Positions 7,823 to 14,502 of a DNA stretch of 14,563 bases are shown piece after piece. Each line of letters opens with the position of its first letter. Within the stretch, counting starts at the first letter, position 1. Under the pieces are notes generated by a model. The model saw nothing but the letters and a program-made list of their open reading frames with translations. It ran no database searches and was not told the DNA's origin. A program made the translations under genes and the position numbers. The DNA comes from Acidimicrobiia bacterium (GTDB lineage: Bacteria; Actinomycetota; Acidimicrobiia; IMCC26256; JAENVU01). The stretch is from NCBI GenBank assembly GCA_025357995.1, contig JANYLF010000175.1, positions 1-14,563 on the forward strand. Direction: 5' to 3'.

Positions 7823-9166
7823 GTGCGACAACGATTCGGCCCGACCTCCGCGTTGCTGCTGGCCGGCTCTCCCACCGTTCTCCTGATCTTGTTCGACCCA
7901 CAATCCGCTCCGGTCGTCGTCACCCTGGCGATCGCACTCTCGATGGTTGGTCTGCTTGCACTCCGCGAGCTCGAGCATCGCGGACGACCGGTCCGTATGC
8001 GCTCGGTGTGGCTGGTCGGAATAGCCGCGATCGCCGCCGCGGTCGTGGTCGAGCCCCGCAACTCCGGTGACCTGTGGTCCTATGTGATGTACGGCCGAAT
8101 CCTCGAAGCGCACCACGCGAGTCCATGGGTCACCGCACCGGCCACCTTCGGACACGATCCGTTCCTCCATCTGGTCTCTCGCGGGTGGCGCCACACCACG
8201 TCGATCTACGGGCCCGCGTTCGTCGGCGTCGCCGCCGTGGTCACCAAAGCCGCGGGGTCATCCGTGGTGGCGGCTCGCGTGCTGATGAAGTCGCTGTTTG
8301 CCCTCGCAACCCTTGCGGCCGGACTCCTGATCGCGCGCCGGACTCGCAGCGCGGCGGCCACCGCGATCGTGCTGCTCCACCCTGTCGTCATCGTGTCCGG
8401 AATCGCGGGCGGTCACAACGACATCCTCGTCGGGCTGGCGATCTTGGGTGCAGTGCTCTTCGCGATGGACGACCGACCCGTCGCCGCCGGACTGGTAGCC
8501 GCAGTGGGTGCGGCAGTGAAGCTCACGGGGGGAATCGCAATGGTTGCGATCGCAGTGTGGGCGCTCACGCAACGCAGCCGGTCATGGTCGGCGCGCTTCT
8601 CTGCGACCGCAGTCGGTGCCTTGTTCCTCATGTACGCGCTCGTCGGAACCGCCGGCCTGTCGGCCTTTCGCCAAAATCACAACCTGTTGTCCCGCGCTTC
8701 TCCGTGGCAGCTGCCGAGAGTCTTGAGTGGACTGGATCAAACCCATGCGGTCATCCACCTCGGGCTTCCGCAAAGTCTGAACTCGACGCTCGTCTCGATC
8801 GGCACGATCGTCGCGGGCGCTCTCGTGCTGGTGCTTGTCCTGCTCGCCCGTCGGGCTCCGAGCCCGGTGTTCGGCACCCTCGCGGGTATCGGCGCGTTCC
8901 TGCTCTTCGCCTCGTACGTGTTGCCGTGGTATTCGCTGTGGATGATCCCGCTCGTGGGTCTCGTGCCCCGCACACCGATCGGCCGAGTGCTCATCCTGCA
9001 GGCGGCGACGGTCGTGCTCGTCTACGAATTGAAGTTCCAAGGACTCGCCGGGATCATGAGCGGCGTCGTCTGGTGGAGTGCAATCCTGCTCTCGGTGTTC
9101 TGGTGTGTGCTCTTCATCCGCGCGGTGTGCCGCGCCGCGGCGAACCCGGTGTTGGTCGACGCCTGA
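7823..9166 (+). CDS. Polytopic GT-C glycosyltransferase, MptB-like alpha-1,6-mannosyltransferase family
   Basis: This 447-residue protein is very hydrophobic, with about a dozen predicted membrane segments. It shows features of polyprenyl-phosphate-mannose-dependent GT-C enzymes. An early acidic loop carries D83 in DLWSYVMYGR, an SPW segment follows at 100-102 where relatives often have NPY, then YGP (129-131) and GGHND (196-200). Such enzymes extend mannan cores of lipomannan-type glycolipids on the outer face of the membrane. The acceptor here is unknown. Start: the frame is open upstream, but there it runs antisense to the hydrolase. The GTG at 7823 fits the N-terminus and has a TACGCT box 7 bp upstream. 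No other envelope gene is nearby, and its stop is 3 bp from the end of the convergent CMD-like gene. GT87 or a related GT-C family is the main alternative. Confidence 0.8.
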   Translation: MRQRFGPTSALLLAGSPTVLLILFDPQSAPVVVTLAIALSMVGLLALRELEHRGRPVRMRSVWLVGIAAIAAAVVVEPRNSGDLWSYVMYGRILEAHHASPWVTAPATFGHDPFLHLVSRGWRHTTSIYGPAFVGVAAVVTKAAGSSVVAARVLMKSLFALATLAAGLLIARRTRSAAATAIVLLHPVVIVSGIAGGHNDILVGLAILGAVLFAMDDRPVAAGLVAAVGAAVKLTGGIAMVAIAVWALTQRSRSWSARFSATAVGALFLMYALVGTAGLSAFRQNHNLLSRASPWQLPRVLSGLDQTHAVIHLGLPQSLNSTLVSIGTIVAGALVLVLVLLARRAPSPVFGTLAGIGAFLLFASYVLPWYSLWMIPLVGLVPRTPIGRVLILQAATVVLVYELKFQGLAGIMSGVVWWSAILLSVFWCVLFIRAVCRAAANPVLVDA

Positions 9167-9169
9167 TCG

Positions 9170-9820
9170 TCACTCGGACCGTTGTCGCGGATCGCGCAAC
9201 ACGTCGAGCGCGGATACACCCTCGGGCCCTTCCACTTCGACGATCGGCTCGGGTTGATCGTCGAACTCGGTGCGCAATGCGCGACTCATGGTGGCGTGCA
9301 TCTCGTACAGCGACGTGATGTAGGTGAACTCGAGGATCTCCTCGTCCGACAAGTGCTCCCGCAAGACGGCGAACACGCCGTCGGCGACGCGACCGCCGTC
9401 GTAGACCAACGCGTCGGTGTAAGCGAGCAGCGCGCGCTCGACCGGCGAGAAACATTCCGCCACTTGCCACGCCGGGATCGCCGCGATCTTGTCCTCACCG
9501 ATCCCGATCGCACGACACGACTTGCAGTGTTGCGAGAACACGAACTGACTGCCGCGGGCCCAACCGGCGCGCGTTTGGCCCAGCTCGCGCAACTGGGGTT
9601 CCAGCCGTCGCTTCGGGCTCTGGTAGAGCCCGAAGCCCTCCACGCAGTGCTCGAGCACGTCGGGGACCAGCGCAAACACGGGCCACCAGTCTCCGGACGT
9701 TCCTGTCGCGGTTCCGGGATCGGCGACCGGATCGCGGTCGGGTCCGAAGACGAGGTCGTACATGATGGTGACGATCGGCGCGTTCGAGTCGTCGCGCGGA
9801 ACTTGGCGTAAGCGGGGCAT
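9170..9820 (-). CDS. Carboxymuconolactone-decarboxylase/AhpD-like protein
   Basis: This 216-residue all-helical protein resembles the CMD/AhpD family. The CxxC pair is C99-K-S-C102. In AhpD a histidine follows four residues after the second cysteine and a glutamate lies twelve before the first. Here those positions are G106 and W87, so the proton-relay residues are missing although the dithiol is kept. The C-terminal half (FSPVERALLAYTDAL, then LSDEEILEFTYITSLYEMHATM) matches the usual second helical repeat. A thiol-peroxidase or alkylhydroperoxidase-type role is possible, as is a decarboxylase/isomerase-like role. Neither is shown. The start at 9820 is fixed by a strong AGGAAGG ribosome site. 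It is the last gene of the - strand group, 52 bp after the MFS gene. Confidence 0.8.
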   Translation of the reverse strand: MPRLRQVPRDDSNAPIVTIMYDLVFGPDRDPVADPGTATGTSGDWWPVFALVPDVLEHCVEGFGLYQSPKRRLEPQLRELGQTRAGWARGSQFVFSQHCKSCRAIGIGEDKIAAIPAWQVAECFSPVERALLAYTDALVYDGGRVADGVFAVLREHLSDEEILEFTYITSLYEMHATMSRALRTEFDDQPEPIVEVEGPEGVSALDVLRDPRQRSE

Positions 9821-9827
9821 GCGAGAA

Positions 9828-9834
9828 CCTTCCT
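9828..9834 (-). promoter_or_regulatory. Strong ribosome binding site of the CMD-like gene
   Basis: On the - strand this reads AGGAAGG, 7 bp before the ATG at 9820. It is the best ribosome site in the window. It rules out the longer in-frame start at 10057, which would lie inside the MFS gene. Confidence 0.75.
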
Positions 9835-9845
9835 GGTCGGGACCG

Positions 9846-9896
9846 CGCCGCGTCCACGGCGGCGAGCTAGCGCTATCGACGTCCGAGTTCGGACGT
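9846..9896 (-). terminator. Two hairpins at the MFS / CMD-like junction
   Basis: Two inverted repeats lie around the MFS stop codon (9873-9875). The first, 9879-9896, is ACGTCCGA and its reverse complement around a 2-bp centre, inside the last MFS codons. The second, 9846-9864, pairs CGCCGC with GCGGCG across a 7-nt loop, 11 bp before the CMD ribosome site. There is no T-run. They could weaken read-through or protect an mRNA 3' end, making the CMD-like gene differently expressed from the MFS gene. Confidence 0.35.
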
Positions 9897-11123
9897 ACCG
9901 CGCGTCGAGGCGCGACGTCCGAACCGGGCGAGGAGGAGCAGGTCGTAGGTGGCCTTCCCCAGACCCGCGATGACCAACGGCCAGCCGAAGCTGGTGGCCT
10001 TGAGCAAGGCGCCGGCGAGAAGCGGTGTCGTCGCCGACGCCAGGCTGCGCGGCACATTCGTGACGCTCGCCGCCGCGGCGCGTTCCTCCGGGGTCACGAC
10101 GGCCATCACCAGCGCCTGTCGCGCGGGAACGTCCATCTGCGAGAACAAGGACCGGACGAGCAGACACGCGATCGCGACTCCGGCCGACGACGCGAACGCC
10201 GCGAGCACGAGAAACAGGTTCGCGGGCAAGTGCGTGAACACCATCGTGCGCACGAGACCGATGCGAGCCGCAACCGGGCCCGCGAGCAATTGCGAGAAGG
10301 CACTCAACAGACTGACGGCGAAGAACACCGCGGCCGTATCGGCCGTCGAGAGACCGAACCGCAGGTGGAGCCACAACACCAAGAGCGACTGCACCACGAA
10401 GCCACCCGACGCCGCGTCGATACAGAACAGCGCAGCGAGTTCGAACACCGTGCGGCGCGACTCTCCAAGCGGTTTCCGCTCGATCGTCGCGACGTCGGTC
10501 GCCGCGTGTTCCCGGCGCAGGCCACGGTAGATGAAGAAGATCGCGACCGCGACCGCTACGTAGATCGAGAAACTGCTGCGCAGCACGTCGATCTTCGAGA
10601 GATCCCACCGCTTCGCGAGGTACTCCGGAAGCCCCGATGCCAGCGCGCCGAATGCGCCGGCGAACGCGCCACCAAGGTTGTAGACCGCATAGAGCCGCGG
10701 TCGGTCGAGATCTTCGACGTGACCGGCGAGGAACGCTTGCTCTGTGGGAAGAAAGACGCTGACGTCACCCGCCGACGGATTGAGGGTGCCGACAATCGCG
10801 ACGACCATTAGCGCCCAGAACGCGGTGACCGCCATGAACCCCAGACCCGTGAAGATCATGAGGCCGCAGGCCGCGAGCAGCATCACCCGGAGTTCGCGCC
10901 GGTGGGCGACGAGCCCGACGCCGAGGGTGAGCGCGGCCGAGCCGAGCAACGTGCCGGTGACGATGGCACCGATTTGCAGCGGTGAGAATCCGAGCGCGGT
11001 GAGGTAGATCGCGAGGAACACACTCACGAATCCGTCGGCGAAGCCGCGCAACGCGCGAGCGATCACCACCCGCGGTACGTCGACGGTTGCGGAGCGAGGA
11101 AGGAGCTTGCGCAGCCAGGTCAC
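9873..11123 (-). CDS. Major facilitator superfamily permease
   Basis: This 416-residue membrane protein has about twelve hydrophobic segments in two halves, as expected for an MFS transporter. A charged cytoplasmic loop (YRGLRREHAATDVATIERKP) lies between the halves. The first helix region, ARALRGFADGFVSVFLAIYL, and repeated small-residue stretches such as NLGGAFAGAFGALASGLP fit the fold. It should move a small molecule across the inner membrane by proton-coupled or drug-export-type transport. Direction and cargo cannot be read from the sequence. The GTG at 11123 is chosen because a TACGCT box lies exactly 7 bp upstream and extension further would overlap the hydrolase gene. It lies 41 bp after the alpha/beta hydrolase and before the CMD-like gene, so export or uptake of that enzyme's substrate or product is plausible. 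Confidence 0.88.
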   Translation of the reverse strand: MTWLRKLLPRSATVDVPRVVIARALRGFADGFVSVFLAIYLTALGFSPLQIGAIVTGTLLGSAALTLGVGLVAHRRELRVMLLAACGLMIFTGLGFMAVTAFWALMVVAIVGTLNPSAGDVSVFLPTEQAFLAGHVEDLDRPRLYAVYNLGGAFAGAFGALASGLPEYLAKRWDLSKIDVLRSSFSIYVAVAVAIFFIYRGLRREHAATDVATIERKPLGESRRTVFELAALFCIDAASGGFVVQSLLVLWLHLRFGLSTADTAAVFFAVSLLSAFSQLLAGPVAARIGLVRTMVFTHLPANLFLVLAAFASSAGVAIACLLVRSLFSQMDVPARQALVMAVVTPEERAAAASVTNVPRSLASATTPLLAGALLKATSFGWPLVIAGLGKATYDLLLLARFGRRASTRGTSELGRR

Positions 11124-11130
11124 GCGGCGG

Positions 11131-11136
11131 AGCGTA
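11131..11136 (-). promoter_or_regulatory. Possible -10 box of a leaderless MFS transcript
   Basis: On the - strand TACGCT lies 7 bp before the MFS GTG, inside the 41-bp gap after the alpha/beta hydrolase. The same hexamer stands before the AraC and mannosyltransferase-like genes. It suggests the permease has its own promoter in addition to any read-through. Confidence 0.4.
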
Positions 11137-11164
11137 TCGGTGTGACGACGGAGGCCCGGTGGGC

Positions 11165-11953
11165 TTACGCCGTGAGGAAATCCAGGATGTCCGGGAACGC
11201 ACCCGGATCCTGCGCGAAGAACGCGTGGCCGCCCTCGTAGATGCGGAGTTCCGAGTTCGGAACCCGCGCCGCGATCGCCTCGGAGTTCGCGAGCGGCGCG
11301 ATGCCGTCGAACCGACCCGCGGCCACGAGCGTGGGACACGCGATGCGATCCAAGCGGTCCAGCACGTTGTGACGACGCCGCGCGTCGAGCTGCTCGGCCT
11401 CGCCTCGCAGCACCTGCGCCGACTTCGCGCCGCCTTGCCCGGTCACGAGTTCCGCGAGCTGTCGGTCACTCTCGTGAGCCGCCAACCACTCCGACGTGAA
11501 CCGCGTATCCAGGAGTGGGAGGTAGCGCGCGGCGCGATCGCTGTCGGTCATCCCGACCAACTCCTGGAGCGGGAACGATCCCAGCGTGCCACCAGGCGAG
11601 GTGCACAACAACGCGAGCCGATCCACCCGATCGGGATATGTGGCTGCTAATTCTTGCGCGACCATCCCACCGAACGAGATACCGACCACCCGACACGTGT
11701 CCCAGCCGACGTGGTCCATCACTCCCGCCGCGTCGGCCGCGTAGTCGGCCATCGAATACGGGCCCGATGGGATCTCGGTCCGGCCGAGCCCGCGCTGATC
11801 GTGCGCGAGGAGGTCGCACCGAGAGGCGAACACATCGAGCAAGACCTTCATGGCCGCGAGGGTCGCGCCCGAACCATTGAGGAACAACAGCGGCGGACCG
11901 TCGCCGCGCCGCTCGTAGTAGATCTCGATCCCGTTGACCGGAGCACTCGCCAC
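11165..11953 (-). CDS. Alpha/beta-fold hydrolase
   Basis: This 262-residue enzyme has the canonical fold with nucleophile S93 in GISFGG, acid D216 in GRFDGIAP and base H243 in GGHAFF. The oxyanion region is FLNGSGAT, where many relatives have HG. HDQRGLGRTE is the typical strand-4 loop. The length suits the small alpha/beta hydrolases that cleave C-C bonds (meta-cleavage products), enol-lactones or esters. It resembles 3-oxoadipate enol-lactonase-type proteins, but I cannot fix the substrate. The start is GTG at 11953, with no ribosome site but a TAGGCT box 6 bp upstream. It heads the - strand group with the MFS permease and CMD-like protein. The pairing of such a hydrolase with a CMD-like protein recalls beta-ketoadipate-type gene sets, though no other enzyme of that pathway is here. 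Confidence 0.9.
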   Translation of the reverse strand: MASAPVNGIEIYYERRGDGPPLLFLNGSGATLAAMKVLLDVFASRCDLLAHDQRGLGRTEIPSGPYSMADYAADAAGVMDHVGWDTCRVVGISFGGMVAQELAATYPDRVDRLALLCTSPGGTLGSFPLQELVGMTDSDRAARYLPLLDTRFTSEWLAAHESDRQLAELVTGQGGAKSAQVLRGEAEQLDARRRHNVLDRLDRIACPTLVAAGRFDGIAPLANSEAIAARVPNSELRIYEGGHAFFAQDPGAFPDILDFLTA

Positions 11954-12012
11954 GGACCCAGCCTAGGGTTCGCCGCACTGTTCGCCGTTGCCTCGCAGCA
12001 CCAGGAGACCTC
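11954..12012. promoter_or_regulatory. Divergent promoter with overlapping -10 boxes
   Basis: This is the 59-bp gap between the alpha/beta hydrolase (-) and the epoxide-hydrolase-like gene (+). On the - strand TAGGCT (11965-11960) lies 6 bp before the GTG. On the + strand TAGGGT (11964-11969) would start a transcript near 11976 with a leader of about 37 nt. The two boxes share bases 11964-11965, so they form a back-to-back bidirectional promoter. No good -35 is visible for either direction. Confidence 0.4.
12003..12007 (+). promoter_or_regulatory. Ribosome binding site of the epoxide-hydrolase-like gene
   Basis: AGGAG stands 5 bp before the GTG at 12013 and decides that start. Confidence 0.65.
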
Positions 12013-12393
12013 GTGACCCCGGAAGAGATCGTCAACACCTTCATGGCTCGCATCACCGCGATGGATCTCGATGGTGCAATGGAACTCGTCGCCGACGACG
12101 TGGAGTACGACAACGTGCCGATGGGCAAGGTGCACGGACCGGCGGGCATTCGCGGCGTCTTCGCGCAGCTCGACGGAACCGCCGACAAGATGGAGTGGAT
12201 CATCCACCGCCAAGTCGCGACCGGCGACCTCGTCCTCAACGAGCGCACCGACCGGTTCGGCCGCGGTGACCGGTGGGCCGACCTGCCCGTCGCCGGAATC
12301 TTCGAGGTGCACGACGGCCGAATCACGCTGTGGCGTGACTACTTCGACATGAACTTCATGATGGAGTCCCTTGCCACGCTGACGGCAGACTGA
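12013..12393 (+). CDS. Limonene-1,2-epoxide hydrolase-like protein (SnoaL/NTF2 fold)
   Basis: This 126-residue NTF2-fold protein keeps the catalytic residues known from Rhodococcus limonene-1,2-epoxide hydrolase (Y53, N55, R99, D101, D132). Here they read Y32-D-N34, R78-T-D80 and D109 in LWRDYFD, with closely similar spacing. In that family the Asp-Arg-Asp set activates water to open an epoxide to a diol, without metal or covalent intermediate. Length is slightly below the 149 residues of the Rhodococcus enzyme. Conservation of all five residues favours a real hydrolase over a SnoaL-type cyclase or an inactive NTF2 protein. GTG start with AGGAG upstream. The stop lies 6 bp before the amidohydrolase ATG, so the two are one operon. 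Epoxide substrate unknown. Confidence 0.85.
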   Translation: MTPEEIVNTFMARITAMDLDGAMELVADDVEYDNVPMGKVHGPAGIRGVFAQLDGTADKMEWIIHRQVATGDLVLNERTDRFGRGDRWADLPVAGIFEVHDGRITLWRDYFDMNFMMESLATLTAD

Positions 12394-12399
12394 TTCACG

Positions 12400-13530
12400 A
12401 TGACCGCGACCGCGACTCCGACCACTCCTCGTCTCTGCATTTCGGCCGATTCGCACATCACGGAACCGCCGAACTCCTACCTCGATCACATCGACCCTGC
12501 GTACCGCGACCGCGCACCGCGGCTGCAGTATCACGACAAGCTCGGCGACTGCATGATCGTCGACAACGGTCAGAGCCTCGTTCCGATGTGGCTGGTCGCC
12601 GCGGCCGGCCGCCCCACCGAAGAAGTTCGGCTCGACACGGGCAAGACGTTCGCGGATCTGCACCGCGGCGGTTGGGACCCAGAAGCGCGACTCCACGATC
12701 AAGACACCGACGGCGTGACCGCGGAGATCATCTACCCGTCCGTCGGCATGATCCTGTGCAATCACCCGGACCGCGACTACCAGCACGCGTGCTTCGACGC
12801 GTACAACGAGTGGATCACCGAGTTCTGCGCGTTCGCACCCGACCGGTTGATCGGCCTGGGTCAGACCGCGGTGCGCACGCCCGACGACGGGATCAAAGAC
12901 CTCGAAGCCATCAAGGCCAAGGGCCTTCGTGGCGTGATGCTCCCGGGCTACCCCGGGCAGGGTGACTACGACGATCCGATGTACGACGAGTTCTGGGACG
13001 CGGTGGTCGCGCTCGAGCTCCCGCCGTCGTTCCACATCCTCACGAGTGGGAGCGACACCCCCGGATCGTCGAGCGTGCGCGGCCCGAAGCTCAACACGTT
13101 CCTCTCGATCATCCGCGGGAACCAGGACATCATCGGCACACTGATCTTCGGAGCGGTGTTCGAACGTCATCCCGATCTGCGGGTCGTGTGCGTGGAGGCC
13201 GACGCGGGCTGGGCGCCGCACTGGATGTACCGCGCCGATCACGCATACGACCGGCATCGCAATTGGCTGACCGCGGGTGAACTCACACGGACGCCGAGCG
13301 CCACCTTCCTGGAGCACGTGTACCTCACCTTCCAGGACGATTGGGTCGCGTTTCGGACCGTCGATCTGATGAATGTGGACCGGTTGATGTGGGCGAACGA
13401 CTTCCCCCACAGCGACGCGACTTGGCCGAACTCGCAGGCCCTCCTCGATGAACACGCCGCGCATCTCTCTCCCGCCGCGCAATCGCGCATCCTCCACGAC
13501 AACGCCGCGGAGCTCTACCAACTTGGCTAG
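12400..13530 (+). CDS. Amidohydrolase family 2 metal-dependent hydrolase/decarboxylase
   Basis: This 376-residue TIM-barrel protein is of the Amidohydro_2 family, which includes ACMSD and gamma-resorcylate decarboxylase. The first-strand metal site reads D17-S-H19 (in ADSHITEPPN). H212 is in PSFHILTSG, H257 in FERHPDLRVV, and the late aspartate is D334 in WANDFPHSD. These are the expected single-metal ligands and catalytic residues. Members either decarboxylate aromatic acids or hydrolyse C-N/C-O bonds. This one belongs to the actinomycete subgroup with the DSHITEP start, whose function is mostly unassigned. The ATG at 12400 lacks its own ribosome site, but the upstream stop is 6 bp away, so translation is probably coupled. 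Its last 8 bp overlap the sulfotransferase start. Confidence 0.9.
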   Translation: MTATATPTTPRLCISADSHITEPPNSYLDHIDPAYRDRAPRLQYHDKLGDCMIVDNGQSLVPMWLVAAAGRPTEEVRLDTGKTFADLHRGGWDPEARLHDQDTDGVTAEIIYPSVGMILCNHPDRDYQHACFDAYNEWITEFCAFAPDRLIGLGQTAVRTPDDGIKDLEAIKAKGLRGVMLPGYPGQGDYDDPMYDEFWDAVVALELPPSFHILTSGSDTPGSSSVRGPKLNTFLSIIRGNQDIIGTLIFGAVFERHPDLRVVCVEADAGWAPHWMYRADHAYDRHRNWLTAGELTRTPSATFLEHVYLTFQDDWVAFRTVDLMNVDRLMWANDFPHSDATWPNSQALLDEHAAHLSPAAQSRILHDNAAELYQLG

Positions 13531-14422
13531 TGAGCCACCCACTCGCTATCAGTCGCCCGACGAGGACAGCGCGCGGTGGCTCGATTTCAGTTTTCGGCCC
13601 GGCGACATCGTGATCAGCACGCGCTCGAAGAGCGGCACGACCTGGATGCAGATGATCTGCGCGCTCTTGGTGTTCCAAACCCCGGACTTACCGGCGCGGC
13701 TCGATCAACTCTCGCCGTGGGTGGACTGGCTCGGCACTTCCCTCGACGAGTTGTTCGCCACCTTGGACGCGCAGACCCACCGTCGGTTCGTGAAGACGCA
13801 TACACCACTCGACGGGATACCGCTCGACTTACGTGCGACGTACATCGTGGCAGCACGCCATCCGCTCGACATGGCGGTGTCGTTGTACCACCAAGGCGAC
13901 AACCTCGATCGCGCGCGGATCGCGGAGCTCACCGGACAACCCGCACCGAACCCGACCGACGCGGTGTCGCGTCCCGACATCCATGAATGGATCCTCGGGT
14001 GGATCGACCTCGACGTCGCGCCACGCGACGCGCTCGACCTCCTTCCCGGCGTGATGTGGCACCTCTCGGACGCGTGGGCGCGGCGCACGGAATCGAACGT
14101 GCTCCTCGTGCACTACGACGATCTGTCGACCGATCTCGACGGCGAGATGCGCCGCATCGCGGCACATCTCGGCATTGACGTTCCCGCCGCGAACTGGCCC
14201 GAGCTGGTCGACGCGGCGACCTTCGCTCGGATGCGGTCGCACGCGGAGGCGGTTGCACCCGATCCGGAGGGCGTGCTCAAGGATCGCTCAAAGTTCTTTC
14301 GGCGAGGTTCGTCGGGCGCGGGACGAGAGCTCCTCACCGACGCCGAGTTCGCCCACTACGGCCAGCGCGCCGCGTCGCTGGCGGAGCCGGATCTGTTGGC
14401 CTGGCTCCACCGCGACGCCTGA
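13523..14422 (+). CDS. PAPS-dependent sulfotransferase
   Basis: This 299-residue cytosolic-type sulfotransferase should transfer a sulfuryl group from PAPS to a hydroxyl. The 5'-phosphosulfate loop is R34-SKSGTTW41 and the catalytic histidine is H93 in KTHTPLDGIP. The 3'-phosphate site includes R112 and S120 in AARHPLDMAVS. The C-terminal PAPS-binding loop reads F-R-R-G-S-S-G-A-G (259-267). All required elements are present. The start is most likely TTG at 13523, which overlaps the amidohydrolase stop by 8 bp and has GGAG 10 bp upstream. An in-frame ATG at 13448 would add 25 unconserved residues encoded inside the amidohydrolase gene. Being last in the epoxide hydrolase/amidohydrolase operon, it may sulfate a hydroxyl made by those enzymes (inference). 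Confidence 0.9.
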   Translation: MASEPPTRYQSPDEDSARWLDFSFRPGDIVISTRSKSGTTWMQMICALLVFQTPDLPARLDQLSPWVDWLGTSLDELFATLDAQTHRRFVKTHTPLDGIPLDLRATYIVAARHPLDMAVSLYHQGDNLDRARIAELTGQPAPNPTDAVSRPDIHEWILGWIDLDVAPRDALDLLPGVMWHLSDAWARRTESNVLLVHYDDLSTDLDGEMRRIAAHLGIDVPAANWPELVDAATFARMRSHAEAVAPDPEGVLKDRSKFFRRGSSGAGRELLTDAEFAHYGQRAASLAEPDLLAWLHRDA

Positions 14423-14466
14423 ACACCGACCGAACTGACCGCACTCACTGTCAGCCGAATATTCTT
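14423..14466. other. Spacer after the sulfotransferase, weak hairpin
   Basis: CTGAC (14435-14439) and GTCAG (14450-14454) form a five-pair stem with a 10-nt loop, followed by a moderately T-rich stretch and the palindrome GAATATTC (14457-14464). This may be a weak terminator for the sulfotransferase operon. The stem is too short to be sure. Confidence 0.25.
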
Positions 14467-14490
14467 CTTGACGGTTGATCAACCGTCAAG
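14467..14490. promoter_or_regulatory. 24-bp perfect palindrome, probable ArsR-family operator
   Basis: The left half CTTGACGGTTGA is followed directly by its exact reverse complement TCAACCGTCAAG, with no mismatch. It covers the -35 box and the whole promoter spacer of the gene that starts at 14503. ArsR-family repressors bind such imperfect or perfect 12-2-12-like inverted repeats as dimers, so autorepression by blocking RNA polymerase is the natural reading (inference). Confidence 0.8.
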
Positions 14491-14496
14491 TAGAAT
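14468..14496 (+). promoter_or_regulatory. Sigma70-type promoter of the ArsR-like gene, leaderless
   Basis: A -35 TTGACG (14468-14473) and a -10 TAGAAT (14491-14496) stand exactly 17 bp apart, each matching five of six consensus bases. Only 6 bp separate the -10 box from the ATG at 14503, so transcription should begin at or next to the A of the start codon. It is the best promoter in the window. Confidence 0.75.
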
Positions 14497-14502
14497 ACGA
14501 GC

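Noticed and set aside
11848..13542. A 564-codon open frame on the - strand
   Set aside because: It is antisense to the epoxide-hydrolase-like and amidohydrolase genes, both of which keep complete catalytic residues. It shows no recognisable domain.
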